Counted from the first letter of the stretch, positions 10,514 to 28,100 are shown. The stretch: 64,000 nt of DNA from Osedax fenrisi (GCA_964019155.1 OZ025239.1:94087705-94151704); one strand, 5' to 3'. Program-made: numbers and translations. The notes: a model not told the origin generated them from the letters alone.

Positions 10514-13500
10514 CACACACACACACACACACACTAACACACACACACACACATACACACACCCACACCTCACACATACACACATACATACCCACACACA
10601 TACCCACACACACACACACACATACCCACACACACACACATACACACACAAACACACATACACACACACACACACACACACATATACATACACACATACA
10701 CACGATATTATCCCTACCACTAATGTACAAATGCTCTTACAAAGCGATCAACCCGTAATTTTCACATCTATTTAATTAAGTATTACATAATATCTCGAGT
10801 ATCATCGATGACTCATGTAACCGATCATAAATAGTACGATGTCATTAAGAACACATCACTATTAGGATATGCTTACACATATCTACGATGATAAATAATA
10901 AAAAGTTGGTCGTAGATTCAAATCCGTGACGATCCGTGAATCTAGTCATAGATTGTTGTTTGTGATGTAGCATGTAAACGGCCCTATCACATATACTGTG
11001 TATCTGCAGTAACTCTTCACGCTTTTCTTAGAATAACCTAAAGTTTTAATCTACTTACTTTTATAGTACTTACTGAATTGTTATCTTACGAGTATGAAAA
11101 GTATCTCTTCGTCGAGTGACTTAAGTAATTAAATTGTAGGTACAATTAAGTTGGTTAACTGAACAAATTACACCTTTATAGTTTTATAATGAAATTTCTG
11201 TTCACATATCTTTTATAAACTACACCCTATGACCCCCCGATGACCCCCCCCCCCGCCCCACTTTCAGTTAGTAGCGGGCAGTGCGGTACAAGCTTTCGTG
11301 GAGATCTGCCCCGAGCGCGTCGACTTGATACACAAGAACTACATAAAGCTGTGTCAACTGCTGGCAGACGTAGAGGAATGGGGTCAGGTTCGTTGTGATA
11401 GGTCAAAGGTAGACCAGTGACCTCGTGCGCAATTTTAATTTAAATAATTATTTATAAATAGTAAAATTTACCGTGGGCACGAAATAAGCAAACCGAATTA
11501 AAACACTCAGCACTAGATCACTGGGTAGAGAGTCACCATGGTAGACTTGCCTATGCTAACGTTGGTAACGTAATAGTAGTTACTACTACCACCGTGTAAC
11601 CTCTATCCTAACTCTTCACCGAGTATAATGTAGCGTTAAGTAGCGAGTGCTTCTGTACTGTATTGTCGAGCTACATCACTGACTTTAGAAGTACAACTAA
11701 CCAATGGGTGATGTTCGCTGTCTAGTATTATCTGTATTCGGTAAAATTACAACTGGAGTGATTACACTTTTCATGCAACCGATTCAAGACATAATACTCT
11801 ATGTTTAGCCCTACAATCATAGCATTATATAATAGGGCTATACGTGTGATTATTATGTAATAGTAATGGAGGTAAGGCAACGATTGTTTTCACTCTCGGC
11901 ACCACTATTCCTCACTCAGTTGCATCTCTCAGCGAGCAATCATTGTTTACATATGCGTATCTCTCATAGCCTCTCACAAGAAACGTGACCTCCCTTCACT
12001 ACCACTCCTTTCTCTCTAGCCTATACTGATCTCTAATCTTCACCTCTCCTCATTACAATGATGCATAGCTAACACTATACTATACCCCCCCACCCCTCCA
12101 CACAGGTGATCATCATCAATATGTTTACTAGGTACGCTCGCACTCAATTCTTGAACCCCAATGCCAAGGTATATTATCATCACTCCTAGTCACATTAATA
12201 ACAACACAATAATGTAATACACACTAATGTATGTGTATGAGATAATGCTATTGTAATACACGCGTTATTTTTATGTGATATCCATCGCGTTAAATTAAAA
12301 TAACATTACAATTTAAACTTATAAATTTATTATTATTATTATTATATATATAAAGAGATGTACGATTCTTTATTATAATATGTGTTGTAGATTACCTGTA
12401 CTAAACATCACAACTAAACGCCACTACAATTGCCTACGTTCATTACACACGGCGCCCCCTATCAGGAGTACGTGGAAAAGACTGAGTTCTACGACGACGA
12501 GGAAGATGGCGCCGCCGACAAGGGAGAAGACGACCCCGCCGCGACCTACGTCGTCGACAAAGACTATAGAATGCTGCTGCGCGCCTGTAAACCCATGCTG
12601 AACAGTCGCAACTCTTCGGTAGTGATGGCCGTCGCCCAGTTGTACCACCACTGCGCCCCTAACAACGAGGTGGCCATCATCGCTAAGGCTCTCATTCGTC
12701 TGCTACGCTTCCATAAGTTAGCCCCCACTCACACTCGATACAATAGAGCTCATCGCTTTTACTGATCCTCCTTAGACTTTGTCTTTACACCGATGTCATT
12801 CCACTGCCCGAATGCATTACATATTCCTGTTCTTAGAGCCCCCCCCCCCCCACCATATCGTTCTCGGTACCTAATCTTAAACCCCACTGCGTGGATGGCC
12901 ACCTAATCCCCCCCTTACTCTGCTATCCCCTACAGAGAAATACAGTACATAGTACTGGGTAATATCGCCACCATGGTTCTCGAACGAAAGCAGATATTCG
13001 AGCCCTACCTGAAGAACTTCTACGTCCGCTCCGATGACTCCACCCACGTTAAACTGCACAAGGTTAGCCCCGCCCCCCCTAACCACGCCCATCGATAACC
13101 CCGCCCCTAGCCACACCCCTAGCTAAGCCTCTCTCTAATACCATACCCCTCACCGCAGTTGGAGATCATGACCACCCTGGCTACGGAAACGAACATCTCC
13201 ACGATTCTAAGGGAGTTCCAGGTTACCTACCCCCACTAGTGCAAGTAGTGCCCCACCTCCACCCCGCTGTTGTGCTGATGAACCGTGAGTTCCTCTATAG
13301 GCAACTAATACACGACTTCGAGGGGTAGAAAGTGCATAATCAATTGAGTGTAGTGTATGGTACTTTGAGATGGAGTCACAGCCTGCTACTACATTTAATA
13401 TTATTATTTATTTATATTATATTTATAAATTATAATTATGATCGAGTTTAATGTACTATCGTACTAAAAATAATAGTTAATATAAAATACACAATATATC

Positions 13501-14750
13501 AATATTCCTCATAATGGTTCGATTTTTAGTATTTAAATGTATTTTAATTGAAGATGTAATACTATTTTATTGACATATATAATCTAAATCTATAGATATT
13601 GAGGTATGTGACTTCTATCTATATTGACTAAAATTCTACTATGTTAATATTGACCTATATAATATGATTAATATCCAATCAAAATCGCTGATGCCATTTT
13701 GTTAATTTATCGAGAAAAGTGCCATTCCGCATCTATCTTGTACAATCATTGCGTGCGTGAATTGCAAAAGTCCACTTTATTGATATCAATGATATGCGAA
13801 TACATAAGTGTATTAACATAAATAAGTATATTAACACACATGTATTGACAAATGTGAATGCATCGAATCATGTATTGATTTCAAATGTTAATTGATTTGA
13901 AATTATATAATATATAAGTTTTGTACAATATACAACATAGAACTTGTATGGTATAGCCCCCCCCTATAGTGTAGCCCCCCCCCCCTATATAGATTACATG
14001 ATTTCACCAGTCGTAGTTACCCCTATAACCCCAATAGTTAAGTTAACCCCTTTAGCTTACTTACTATCCATGTTTACTTATAATGTCGTGTATCTATGTC
14101 ATCATAAGTTGTGTTTGTTTACAACATACTATAAATAACTAATCACATGACTATTGCCGCCGCATTAGTGATTACTAGAAACAGAGTGCCAACGCATAGA
14201 GCTATGCTCTCGTGACATATATAACAGTGATTTAACTGGTTTAGAAAAACGTAACACGAGTAATGTTAAAACTAACAATTACACCCACATTATATTACTA
14301 GTTAATACTAATTCCTATCATTAATTGTAATAAGCTATATATATATCATGTATTATACATGTATATATATATATATATATTTATTATTTATAAGTATATT
14401 TCTAGTAAACTGTCAGCCATCCTATAGCATGTTTTAGTCTATCTTCTATTTACAGCAGCACCCCTAGCTCCCTCTACATCATATAATGTGTTTGCCTAGT
14501 ATGATTGCTAAGCACAGCAAAGCATGATACTACTACAATTGTGTGTGTGCCACTATCTATGATTGCTACCATTATTCACATGCACACATCCACACACCCA
14601 CACACAGACCTATGTGACTAGCTGTGATAAACAGTTTGCAGCTGCCTCCATACAAGTTAGCTACCTTGTCATACAAACATCTAGTTCAGTATTATTATCA
14701 GTATTCTGTTTTAACCATGTTTAAATACAACATATATTAACAATAACGTA

Positions 14751-14821
<71 letters not shown>

Positions 14822-16274
14822 AATACATTTTTTTAACATTTTTGATTAAATATATTTAATAATAATATTTAAATTATAATATAATTTATTATAAGATTTT
14901 AAATGAGTTTTTACAACGTATATTATAATGCGCTATAATGAATTGAACGGTTAATAAAGCGAGAGTGTACTACATCATCATCATCATCATCGTACAATGT
15001 AGGCTATCGGCAGATGTGCTAGCTCTATTTCTGAAGTCACCGATGTCTGCATGAACGGCCTCGTTAATCTGTTATCAAATCACGATGGTAAGCATTCAAC
15101 GTTTAGGGCAGTTATACGTCAGCATTCATTAGACATGTACGTTACACATATGTATAGTAGGATAATGATCGCAGTACACCAGTACATCGTGCATACTACT
15201 TATACGTTAGATAGCTATTACATAGCAACTATCGTAGGGTTTATGTGAATTAGTGAAGCAAATGTATAGACCTATTTAACAAAAAGATACACTCGCTTAG
15301 CGGCGATACATTACTTTGTAAATGACACCCCGGATGCTTGTAACAGAAGTATTGATTTAGCTAGTGTTTTAGATGTAGGTCTGGTAGCTTAGTTATTAAT
15401 GATGTAGCGAAGGAAAGAGATGGACAACTTATTAATCTGAAACTTGATGCGTATATCAATTATAGTGTACGAGAGAACTCTATTCTATACTGTTTCTTTG
15501 AGAGATGATATTTCTGCATTAATTATATATATTAGAAATGTAGTTTATTACATTACATGTGTTGTTATGTGAAGAAAACAAGTGAAACACAACTATCTAT
15601 TAAATAGCCTATGATGATATGCATGTGCTGCCCTATCTGTAGCTATTATATCACTGGGTTGACTGTCTGTATAACCGCTCTTAATCATACAGAGATTGTG
15701 GTCGGGGAGAGTGTCATCGTCATTAAGAAGTTATTACAGATGCAGGTAAGTGATCATGTGACATGTAATCCCGCACGATCTCACCATATCTCACCTAATC
15801 CCGCACTATCTCGCGCGTTATTCCAGCCAGTGTCATGCGCCTAAATCCACGTGTAAATCTTACCTCCTACCCGCACCCTAACACTACTACTACCCCACTA
15901 ACACACTACTACTACCCCTCTAAGCCCTACTACTACCCCGCCAAGCCCTATTACACCACTATCACCCCCTTTACAGCCTTCGCAACACAAGGAGATCATC
16001 TCTCACCTCGCCTCTCTCGTCGACACTATCTCAGTACCGATGGCTAGAGCTAGTATAGTCTGGCTAATAGGTTAGCAAGTCCACTACCACTAGGTAAACG
16101 GTACTGTCTGTATTAGTCACTGACGTGTTTCCAACGATATCTGTATCAAATAATAGTATTAACGAGCTAAATAATACACTTTATAGGTGTCACTAATGAT
16201 ATACTATATATGTATTTGGATTCTAAATACATTCTAAATATATGTATATTGAATTACAAGTGTGTGTGTGTGTG

Positions 16275-16309
<35 letters not shown>

Positions 16310-19300
16310 ATTAAAACTCTATTATTTTCTATTCTAATCATAGGTGAATATTCCGAAAGAGTTCCAAAAATAGCTCCAGATGTCCTTCGTAAAATGGCAA
16401 AGAGCTTTACAACTGAGGTAGGTTACCCCTTCCACTATTGGGGTATAATACCCCTCTTTTACAACTCAGTTTGGTTACCTCTTCTACAACAAATTTATAT
16501 ATTACCTATTAAGGATGGCATTGTATTTAAAAAAAAATTCATATGAAAACAAATATATATTTGACAATTATACAATTTAAATTATACAACTTTTGTATAT
16601 ATATTGATTGTAAAATAATTATATGGGTTTATGTTCTAGATATGCCACAAGTATAAAGCATCTTTTACATAATATACTATGAAATATTAGCATAAATATA
16701 TTTTTTTTTCATATTTTATAATATATTTTACCAATTTAAAAAAAATTAAAAACTGCTCTTTATATTTATTTATTTAATATATTATCTTTGTTATTATAAC
16801 TACCTTATCACTTAATATTATAATCATGAAACAGCTCTAAATAGCCAAATCTTATATATAATAAACAAAAATATATCTACATTTATTTCATTATAATGAT
16901 GTATTACATTTTATAAACTACAAATGATAAGAATACACTTTATTATAAACTGGAAAATGATAAGAAATACAATTATTTTTTTATTTTATAATAATCCATT
17001 TTAAATAACTTTAGATTCATTTTACTCGGAATAATTATTTTGCCTTACCTAAGTAAATTCAAGTTTATGTACAAATTATTAATATAACTATACTTATACT
17101 TTTATTTTTATATATATATATAAATAATATGTGTATAAATAATAGAACAACCTAATAAATTTATAAATATAATTTATAATTATTAATAGATTTTCTGTAG
17201 AAATTGCTGGAAAAAAATATATTTGTGAATCTTATTTTATATGAATTATTCTATATAATATATAGATCAATTTGTACTATATATAGATTATTAAATGCAA
17301 TTATTGGTGATAACTCCCATAATGATTAGGTTTATGTAAGCATTACTTTGCATGTCATCTATGTGTATTGCATGTCATCTATGTATACACAGGTTGCCCA
17401 CCTACCCTATGCTATTGAGACTACAGCATTTAATGGGGGTCAATGAAGCAAAGCTTATCTGTTTGCATTCATCAAGAGGGACACATGTGTAGACGGTTTC
17501 ATACATAATCAGACTGGTGCAAGGTGTAATAGCAGCATAAACCACATGCAACACATGTTCCCATAGCTACATCATATCACATTAACACATTAACAGTTAA
17601 GGGAATAGATGGCATAGTTGGTATTGTCAATACAAATTAGTATTACTATTTGTTATTACATTTAATAAGTGATTATCATTATGCCTATGAAATGTATGAT
17701 AGTGTTAGTATGATAGTGTTAGTATGATAGTGTTAGTATGATAGTGTTAGTATGATAGTGTTAGTATGATAGTGTTAGTATGATAGTGTTAGTATGATAG
17801 TGTTAGTATGATAGTGTTAGTATGATAGTGTTAGTATGATAGTGTTAGTATGATAGTGTTAGTATGATAGTGTTAGTATGATAGTGTTAGTATGATAGTG
17901 TTAGTATGATAGTGTAGTAGTCGTGTTTCTATTACCCATCAACATAATTTACAATCAATATTTTAAATATTTGTGTATAATAATATAATTATTTATATTT
18001 TGTTATTTTCTGCTTATACATTATACATATATTTACATAATAATATGTATTATAAATTATATATATATATATACAATGTAATACAATGTAATACAATGTA
18101 TGGTTGTAGTGATGTAACGCTATACGTGAATTAGTTACATTATTTAATTACTCCACATATAACGTTACATCATTATCACGAGTCATAACCAGATCGCCAT
18201 AATTATTTAAAATTTCACTCCAACCTAATACATTGTATATATATATAATTTATAATACATATTATTATACATATATATTATAAATAAAGTATTAAATTTA
18301 ATTCACAAACAATACTATATTCTAGAATTACTCAATATTTATTTTTAATGCATACTTCTAATAAAACATGCAAAATGTTTTAAATATAAAAAATAAATTA
18401 TTGATTCTAACATATATTTCAAATAAATGATCATATCTATCACACTATGTTGTTATGAAACACTGAATGATGTACATTATAATACACTTCAGTGTTATAG
18501 ATCTATATTAGTAGTTTCTATCTAATCTAATAATTTAAAAATCTATTTAAAAAACTTATCAGTATTTATATAATGCTAGATAATTAATATGGTAGATAAT
18601 GCCAGTATTATCTTATCTATTACATAACAATATATAGCACATGCAATGGTGCCTCCCCTTTAACACCACAAAACTGTATTTACGAATATTGATTTGTTAT
18701 TATTTATCATTATTATTTAGACTATAAACTTTTGAGATATGTCTTATATAATGAAGTGTTTAAATAAACTATTACTATTTTAATTACAATTATCATATAA
18801 TATAATGACATCGCATTCACCCCCTAACATTAACATCACTCCCTCCCCCCCTATACAGAAGAACATAGTAAAGCTGCAGATCCTGAACCTGGCGACCAAG
18901 CTCTACCTGACTAACCCCACTCAGACCCATCTTCTGGTACAGTACGTGTTCTCTCTGACCCGGTACGACCTTAGCTATGACATCAGGGACAGGACGCGTA
19001 TGTTGAAGGCACTCGTCATGCCTACAGGTTATCTACACTACTGAACACCACTAGTGGTCACCAGTAGTGGTCACAACTAGAAAGTATGCAACACGCACTA
19101 ACAGTTATGATGTACTACAAACTTTATTACTTGTAAACTATTATTCTCTCGTCTAGTTTTCATTTATCTTTTTTTATTTATTTTATTTCGTTTCACGACA
19201 CCCACAACATATCTACATTATATTGAGTCAACAAGCAGTGGCAATACTAGACAGCTGATACTACTACGGTCTGCTGTTAATAGTTCACTGTTAATGAGCT

Positions 19301-19494
19301 CTAAGCACACTACACTGTAGAGTGTCTGCAACACATGTATTAAGATGTACACCCCCCCTCGCTCTCAGATAAACAGAAGGCGTCTCCCTTCTCCAGTCAT
19401 GCCAAGAAGATATTCTTCACTAAGAAACCAGCTCCCCTGCTGAGATCTAAGTTCAATGGTTTGATTCTGAGATGACACCTTAAATATGTGCTAA

Positions 19495-19532
<38 letters not shown>

Positions 19533-22500
19533 GTATATGTGTTGTATATACACATGTTCTTGCCTATATAAAGTATGGTTACATTACATACTATTCATAT
19601 GTCATCACTCTATTCTCAATCTATTGTACATAACAGATCTCTCAGACATTTATCTGCAAATAAGCATTCATTATGGAATAAACTACCATGTATTATTGAA
19701 TGAACAATAATCAACTATTTTAAAGAATGTTAAAAAAATATTTTGTAATTGATACTCTTTAATTATTTTTCACTTTTAATTATTACAACATTAATTATTA
19801 CAACTTTAATTATTGGTCTTTAATAAACATTACTACTAATCTTATTACTTAATATTCTAAGTTAACTAAAATAGAGGGTAATGATACAGATTTTCTAGAA
19901 TAAAATAATCAATATTAAATACTTAAATATATATGTATAAATATTTAGCTTAATTTCTGATCATCTCATATTACTTTCATCTATCTACGATTATTTATAT
20001 ATATTCAATTGTTTCAATATAATAAAACGATAATTTAAATAATCTACTAATGTTACATAACATAAATATAATAGTTATATAATTTAAATATAATTTCAAT
20101 TCAATACGAATACAATATGGATTTCTTATTGATATAGCATGCATGTATAATGTGTGTGTATGCCGTCGCTGCGGTTACCCCTACCCTGTCACCTACCTAC
20201 CTACCTACCTGTGTGTAGATCAAGAGGAATATCAACTGGGCACACTGTCACACGCTATCAACGCCCGTGCCAATGACTACAGAGACCTGCCCAGGTGGCC
20301 CCTAACTCAACCCGACCCCTCCGTCAGAACCCCCGACACTCCCCCCGTCATCACTAAGAACCACGAGAGCGGGGACTACCCCCGCAAACCACAAGGTCTG
20401 CGTACGCCCCTTATAAGGGGGTACGCCCCTTATAAGGGGGTATACCCTTATCGTAATGCTATTGTCACGTTAATCTTTTGATAGAGCGTGTAATGTTATT
20501 CTATTCTAATAAAACATTATAGATTATTTTATACTATTTTAATTCAATTCAAACACAACATTATATAGTTCTATTTAAATTCACTCTTACCATAATATTC
20601 AGTAACACACTATTCAATATTCACTACAGCGAATAACACTGGTAGAAATCCTCCTAAAAGTAAATCATTCTATTCTGATGAAGGTAATATTTAGCTGAAT
20701 GTAATTAATGCCTACCATTGAGGAAATCTCACCATATCTCATCATATCTCATCATATCTCACCCTATATCATGGTATCTCATCATAGATAATCATATAAA
20801 CTATATCTCCTTATATTTGACCATATCTCACTTCATTTCATCATATCTCACAATATCTCATCATTTCTCATCATATCTCACCCTATATCCTGATATCTCA
20901 TCATATCTCACCACATCTCACCACATCTCACCACATCTGTTACCAGACTCCAGTTCCAGCTCTTCGAGTGGCTCGTCGAGTGACTCTGACAGCAGCTCCG
21001 GCAGCTCAGATGAAAGTTCCGATGCTGAAGGAGGAGGAGCTGTTCTTATAGATGTAGAAACTAGCGTCCAGAAGAAGACACCAACCCCACCTATGTTAGT
21101 CTCCAGTATCTCGTATTATTACAGATATATAATTAGGTAGATATTGTATGAATAAAGTGTAGTTATTTAGTTATTAGCAAAACTTATTTTATATTGATTA
21201 ATATACTTAGATTATCTAGAGGGGTAAACATAGTCATTAAAAGTAAGAAAATAACTACGAGTTAAATATTTATTGTCAATGAAAGAGTCATATATTTATA
21301 ATATAACGTGTGCTTCTTTTTACATTTTTTTAATATCTTTAAATATGATTTAATAATTTTTTATTTCAATTAATTTTAAATTTAGGATAATCTATATTGA
21401 ATTTTAATTAATCGTTTTAAATTATCTACTATTCATCGAACCAGTAAAAGTTTAAAGATTTCATAATAGGTAATTTATATATAAACGTATGCAGTAGGAA
21501 TACCTAGACATACTTAAATTGTTAAATATTTATGTATCATTTATTTAGTCCAGTGGGATGTTCTGTTATAATCATAAAAATGGCCCAGTTAAATAATAAT
21601 TCAATAATACAATTTTATAAAATTTAAATATATATATATATCAACTAATAATATTTACATATATAACAACGATCATGTGATCATTTTGTTTACTAAAGGT
21701 CTCTATTTAAGTACGATATTGACCTGCAATTACAGCAGTTCACACCTTAACTGCCCACTATGTATATTCAATGATATCGGACTGTATTTGTCGTGTGAAC
21801 GCGAAATAGATTACAAGTTTACCAAATCACTATTAAACAACAATATCATTTAATATATTTACGCGAATTGTGAATATTGACACAGCGATTATCATCTACT
21901 GCTAACTGGCATCATCGTCATCTATAACATTGGTAACATTGCACTATTGCCAGAGCTAAGCTAAAGTCTGCCGTCGCCGCTGAAAGTTCCGGAACTAGTG
22001 ATTCATCAACCGACTCATCGTCATCCGGGGACACGTCATCCGAGTCCTCCTCCTCCTCGTCTTCCAACTCTTCCTCTGACGAAGAGAACACATCCGCCTC
22101 CTCCTCATCAGATGAACACCAGGCTGCGGTGAAAGCTCGCAAGTACGTCAAGTCTTCCAAACCCTCTAAGAAATCACCGATGAAATCCACCCCCTCTGCA
22201 AGAGCCCTCGCTTACAGAGTCCCCGCATCCGCCGCCGTTAATCTCCTCGATCTAGACTGTTCGTATTCGCCTAGGCTTGTGCTTTATTTACATTATATTA
22301 TTATGTATATATACGTAAAATATATAACGTATATATATTCGTACATAATAGATATATATATATGTTATGTTATGCGCTATGTAAATATAGACGAGACCAT
22401 ATGTTACAGGTATCTTTATCCGAGTTATATTCTATGACTAATAATCAGCTTTCTTTATATCGGTGGGTTCGCCACGCCCACTTTAGGGGCGTGACTACGA

Positions 22501-25071
22501 GTACGCATTCATTCTAATTACTATAAGAAAGTAATTACGACTTTCCAGAAGCAATCGTGTTACATTGATTTTTTGTCCGATGTCGCTGTATGTCGCTGTG
22601 TTTGCTGGTTCCGAGTCATTCACTGTAGCCCTATTCCTTGTCACTTGCTGTTCATAACTCTAATAGTACCCTAACTAAATGATATAACGTACATAAATAG
22701 CTTGACGCCACACTCAATATAATATTTGTCTATATACGATTCATACCCACAAGTATACCACAAGTATTCATTACGAGAACACTTACCTATCAATTATAAT
22801 ACAAACTCATTTATACGCACAATTACTCAGCGCCACATAACATATATATTTTAGATGAATTAAATTTAAATTAAAATTACAGTTGAAATACCGAATGCTG
22901 ATTCTAAAGACTTTGTGGCCGGAATGAATAACTTATTGTTACAACCCACCGACATCAAATCAATAGACGAACCGATGAGTCACAATGTTTGTATAGACGT
23001 CGCATGATATAATTCAACTAGAATTTTAAATAATAGCGTTATCGAGGCCAAAGTTCAAAATGTATTATATAATATTGTAGTCGACCTACAAATAATGTTA
23101 TAAATTCATTTGAAATTCTATAATATGTGTAATTGTACGAATGAAACCTAATCATTCACAACAGCAATACTGATCAACTTATCTTAGATAGATAGATAGA
23201 TAATAGTTTGTTGATTAGAGTCAAAATGATGTATAACAACCATATACTAATGGCAGAAAAATATAAAGAATAAAAACAAATTTATATAAGTTATGATTTA
23301 AATTTTTAATTTAAATTTTTCACCGAAAGTAAATAAAATAATGCTCAATAAATGAATGGTAAAATAGCGAATATAGTAAAATAATGACAATTGTAATCTG
23401 TCAGCTCTTATCCGGAGAATCTAAAGACGAGTGCAACAGACCTGTAAACGTTCTCTTGGACCCGACCCGATGTCAAGATCTCTCTGTGACCTTCCAGTAC
23501 ACCAGAGAACAATGCATCTGGTCGAAGAATTCACCTCTAGTCGGTTTGCTGTTGTCACTATCCACTACTGGCCAACCCCTCACCAATGTGAAGATTGTAG
23601 ATAAGGTGAGATAGCGTAGATAACCAGAGATTGAGATATATATATATATCATAGATAAGGTATTATATCATAGATAAGGTAAGACACCATAGATAAGGTA
23701 TTATAGATACCATAAAGTAAGAGATATCATAGATAAAGAGAGAGATATCATAGATAACGATATATAGATATCTATTAGATATGCTATTAAATCTGTATTA
23801 TAACGCTTGTACAGATTTCCAAAGATATACAGATGGAAACATTCGCCACACTGGGTTAGCTATCCTCTGTTATCTCCATCCCACCCCCGTTGTACTCTTC
23901 TGCACAAACAATACGATCCATTCCTAATGAATATATGTAATATCTGTATGCTTTACATATATATGTGATAATAACATTATATAAATGTACCTATCTAATA
24001 GATAGTATCTATCTATCAATCATTGAATGCCGTATATCTAATGACATCTCCCTCTCGCTATCATACAATTCTAGTGTCTTTGGAGCCGAACTGCAGTCAA
24101 TCTTGTCCTCTGCAAATAGACTTTCAGGACACGTCGAATCGTAGTGTAGAGTTCCGCATCAACTGCACCGAGATGGCGTCCGGTTTCGTGTGCTCGATCA
24201 CGCCCCCTATTGGTGAACTTTTGCGACCCCTCGATGTGACCCCAGCAGAGTTTACTCGTAAAAAATGTTAGAACGACTTTTATGACGTCCTCGCTTATTT
24301 CAGATCTGGCAGTGATAATCTATTTCAGATTTAACATTATATATATATATACATGTGTATATATATGTGTATATAAATCAATATATGTATGTGTATATAC
24401 TAGGGTTATCAAAATTTGTTTTCTAGAGTCCTCAAGTCATAATCTAGAATCCTTGAAATGTAATGTCCTAGTCCATTTAAAATTTAATGAAATCGACTCC
24501 CTACAGTTATTTTTCGAGTCTAGTATTTAAAATATAACTTGAATACAAATTGTAAAACTGTACATAATAAATATAAAAGTAAAATACATATAAGTAAAAT
24601 CATTTAATTATATAGAATTATTTCATAGTTGAAGTAAGCTTTATACATACTATATTTCATATATAGACTTATATAATATTAATTTAAACATATTTTTACG
24701 ATTGATGTTAAAATTTTAACCTCGGATTTACAATGTTTTTTATAATTTTTAAGTTATGATTTTAAGTATTAAAACCGAATATTTTATGATTTTAATAATT
24801 TGTTTAGGATTTGAAGCAATGGTTTCTAAGAATTGATGTATCGAAACGAATCGAAGCCTTTTAAAACTTTTGGAATTTTAAGTATTTGAAATTTTACAAC
24901 CCTTATACAAGTTTGTTGGTTTTTTTGGATAACAATTTATAATAGCAAATATATATATATTTATTCATTTATATTATTAGAATTTTATATTTGGTTTATT
25001 AGTTATTTATATTATATTTATTATTTAGTCCAGTTTTTCATTACATTAATTTATTCATTTATATATATTAA

Positions 25072-25147
<76 letters not shown>

Positions 25148-28100
25148 AATATTAGTCTCACATTGTTTTAATTATATATTTATTAGCATTTATATTTGCA
25201 TATATATATAGCTTATTTTTATTTATTATTTTTGTATATTTACTATCTATTTATTGTAATTATATATATATCAATTTTTATAATTATCATAACACATACA
25301 AATAAGTCTATAAACTTGCAAAATATGAGAAGTAAAAAGAAGACAAATTTATTTTATAACATATAATTTATATAAATTCTATAAACATAACATTTATATA
25401 TAGATAAGAAAACATAAAACTATTAATTTATAATATTTATTTTATATTAGCTGAATGTATAATTGTATTACACTCTGATATAATAAAATAAAAATGATAT
25501 ACTACAATTATTTTAATATATAACATAATATTTATAAATTCTATAAGTTAGTAGAATTGTATATTTTTATAATTTATAGAATATGTTTACATAATATTTA
25601 TATATAGATAATAAAACATAAAACCCTTAAAAAATAAAACTATTACTTTATAATATTGACTTTATATTAGCTGAATGTATAATTTTATTACTTTATAATT
25701 TATTTATTGAATTTTATAGAATTTATTTATTGTTGACTTTTCAAATGTGTTTTATTGGAATACATTTGTTTTCTATGTTTGCATCATCGATGTAAATAAA
25801 AGATTTACATCGATGGTTTTATTTACATCGATGGTTTGCATATATAAAGTAAAAAGTAGTGTTTAGATAAAAGTACTAAAGCAATCTACCTAATTTCTTT
25901 TACTATATATAATATAACATATATATGCACAATTCAAGAGAATCCTTCAAGAGATATTCAAAATTATTATTATTATGTATTGGATTTTATAAAATTAGTG
26001 AAGAAATAAAATAAAAAAATGATGTCTAAACATGTAATACAAATATATATATATATATTTGTTTATAGTATTATAGTTATGAATCCTTTTTATATAACAA
26101 AAAAACAATTCATTCAGTAACATTCAAAAACATTCAATAAATTGAGGCAATGCATTCCCTATCTCTATATATTATACATGTAAATTAAACAAAATGGCCA
26201 TCACATTGCGATATCCCCTTAATTAAGGGGACAAATTTAAAAAGGAGACATGTTACTATTTATTACAGTGCATGTAAAGTATAGGGAAAATAGCACGTTT
26301 TCAAAATGTATCTACTTTTATAAAAATTTAGTTTTTTTAATTCTAAAACAATCTTATTAAAAACATATAACCTTATTATATTATGGTTGAATATATTTAA
26401 TCTAAATAATATAAGATTTAATTCTTTTTTATAATTTATTAATTATAAAAAATTAGCCATCTATTTATGACATATATATATAAATTTATATTATTTATAA
26501 TCATATGTATAAAGAAATATTCAACTTTATTAGTTATTAATATATTCTTTGTAAACTGTGAACATTTTAAGTAAAATGATAAAAATTAATTTGTAGTTGC
26601 ATTTATTGTAGAAAAATGAAAAATACTTTTTGAGTAAATTAAGTTTAAAGATTTGTTTATTATTTTATAATTTGTATATAATAGCTAGTTAGTAATTTAT
26701 ATAAATAAATAAATAAATTAGATTTATCATTCTTCTCCAACAAGCAAGGAATAATGGGGAAATTAATAAACAAGTTTATGTTTTTACTAGAATTTCCCCA
26801 ATCATCATATTTTTGGATAATCTAGATCCTAGGGTCTAGACTCTAGATTATCATAAAATAAATAAAATATACATATAATTAAGAATTAAAAAAATTAAAA
26901 TTACTCTAAAAAGAGAGAAAGTATGAGATAAATATATATAAATTGTTAAAAATAAAAATGGAGTTGCACCTGAATACCGAACATAAAACAAAAAATTATA
27001 TTTTTTATTTTATTATTTTTTTTTGATTTTAATTTTGTTTTTTTAAATTAATAATTGAATTAATGATATAATTGATTTAATATATACTTGTTATATAACT
27101 ATATAATATATAATTAGTAATTTATATATAATTGTTATATATTCTATATAGATATAATTATAAAATAAAAGTATAAAAATATAATCTATAGATATAAAAT
27201 GTATTAAAGTTAAATATTTGCACTTCCTGTAGCATCACTGCCTTTAGAATTAATTATTTTTAATTTGTTGTGTTTTTAAAAATCTCGTTTTAATAAGTAT
27301 ATTTTACATAATAGATACATCATTTTTACATCATTATAATCATATTTTAAATAATTCAAATTACTAAAAAAAATGAAAATAATTATTTTTTATATAATTT
27401 TGCACATCTTTTTAACAAAGGTTGAATTAATTTATAATTAGTTTATTTGTCTAAATTTTATTTGTTTTTGCAACATTACCAATAACAAATATTGTTGTTA
27501 AACTAGATTAGTTTATATATCATTACTACATAACTATAATATGTAAAGTATACAGTTTTATAAAAAATAATTTCATAAATTAATTTTATATTATAAAAAT
27601 TACATTTATTATTAACAAAGGTTTAATTGATTTATAATTAATTTATTTGTCTTTTAATTTAATATATCTTTACAGCATTTCTAATTATAAATATATAGTT
27701 TATAATATAAAATCTCTATATGTACATTGTAATTTATACATACCTATACATATGGCCATTTCTATACTACATTGTAAAGTAATCTTATAAAATTAAAATA
27801 AGGTTACAGTCGGTATAAACTATATGCAATGATATGCAATTTATTTATCATTTATCTAACATGCCTGATAGAAATAACATTTAATTTTTAAAAAGTTTAG
27901 TGAAGTGATTGAAAATATGAAAAAGGTTCTACAGCGTTTAGATGTAATAACACTTATTTAAGGGCAAGTATACATTTCTTTAATTCATGAAAAGTTTATC
28001 TTTATAGAAATAATATAGTATATAGATCACAAAAATATGAAATCTGTATAATATACCAAATTCCTTGAATAAATTCCTTTGATATTTGAAATATATATAT

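Noticed and set aside
10407..10775. Long ORFs on both strands rich in Thr/His and Cys/Val
   Set aside because: They translate the CA-rich array after the exon 5 donor; same for 47434-47750 and 60122-60471.
17695..17914. CRISPR-like array
   Set aside because: Repeats are directly adjacent with no spacers; it is a minisatellite in a eukaryotic intron.
26195..26235. CCCCTTAATTAAGGGG palindrome
   Set aside because: Short and isolated; no element termini or function can be supported.
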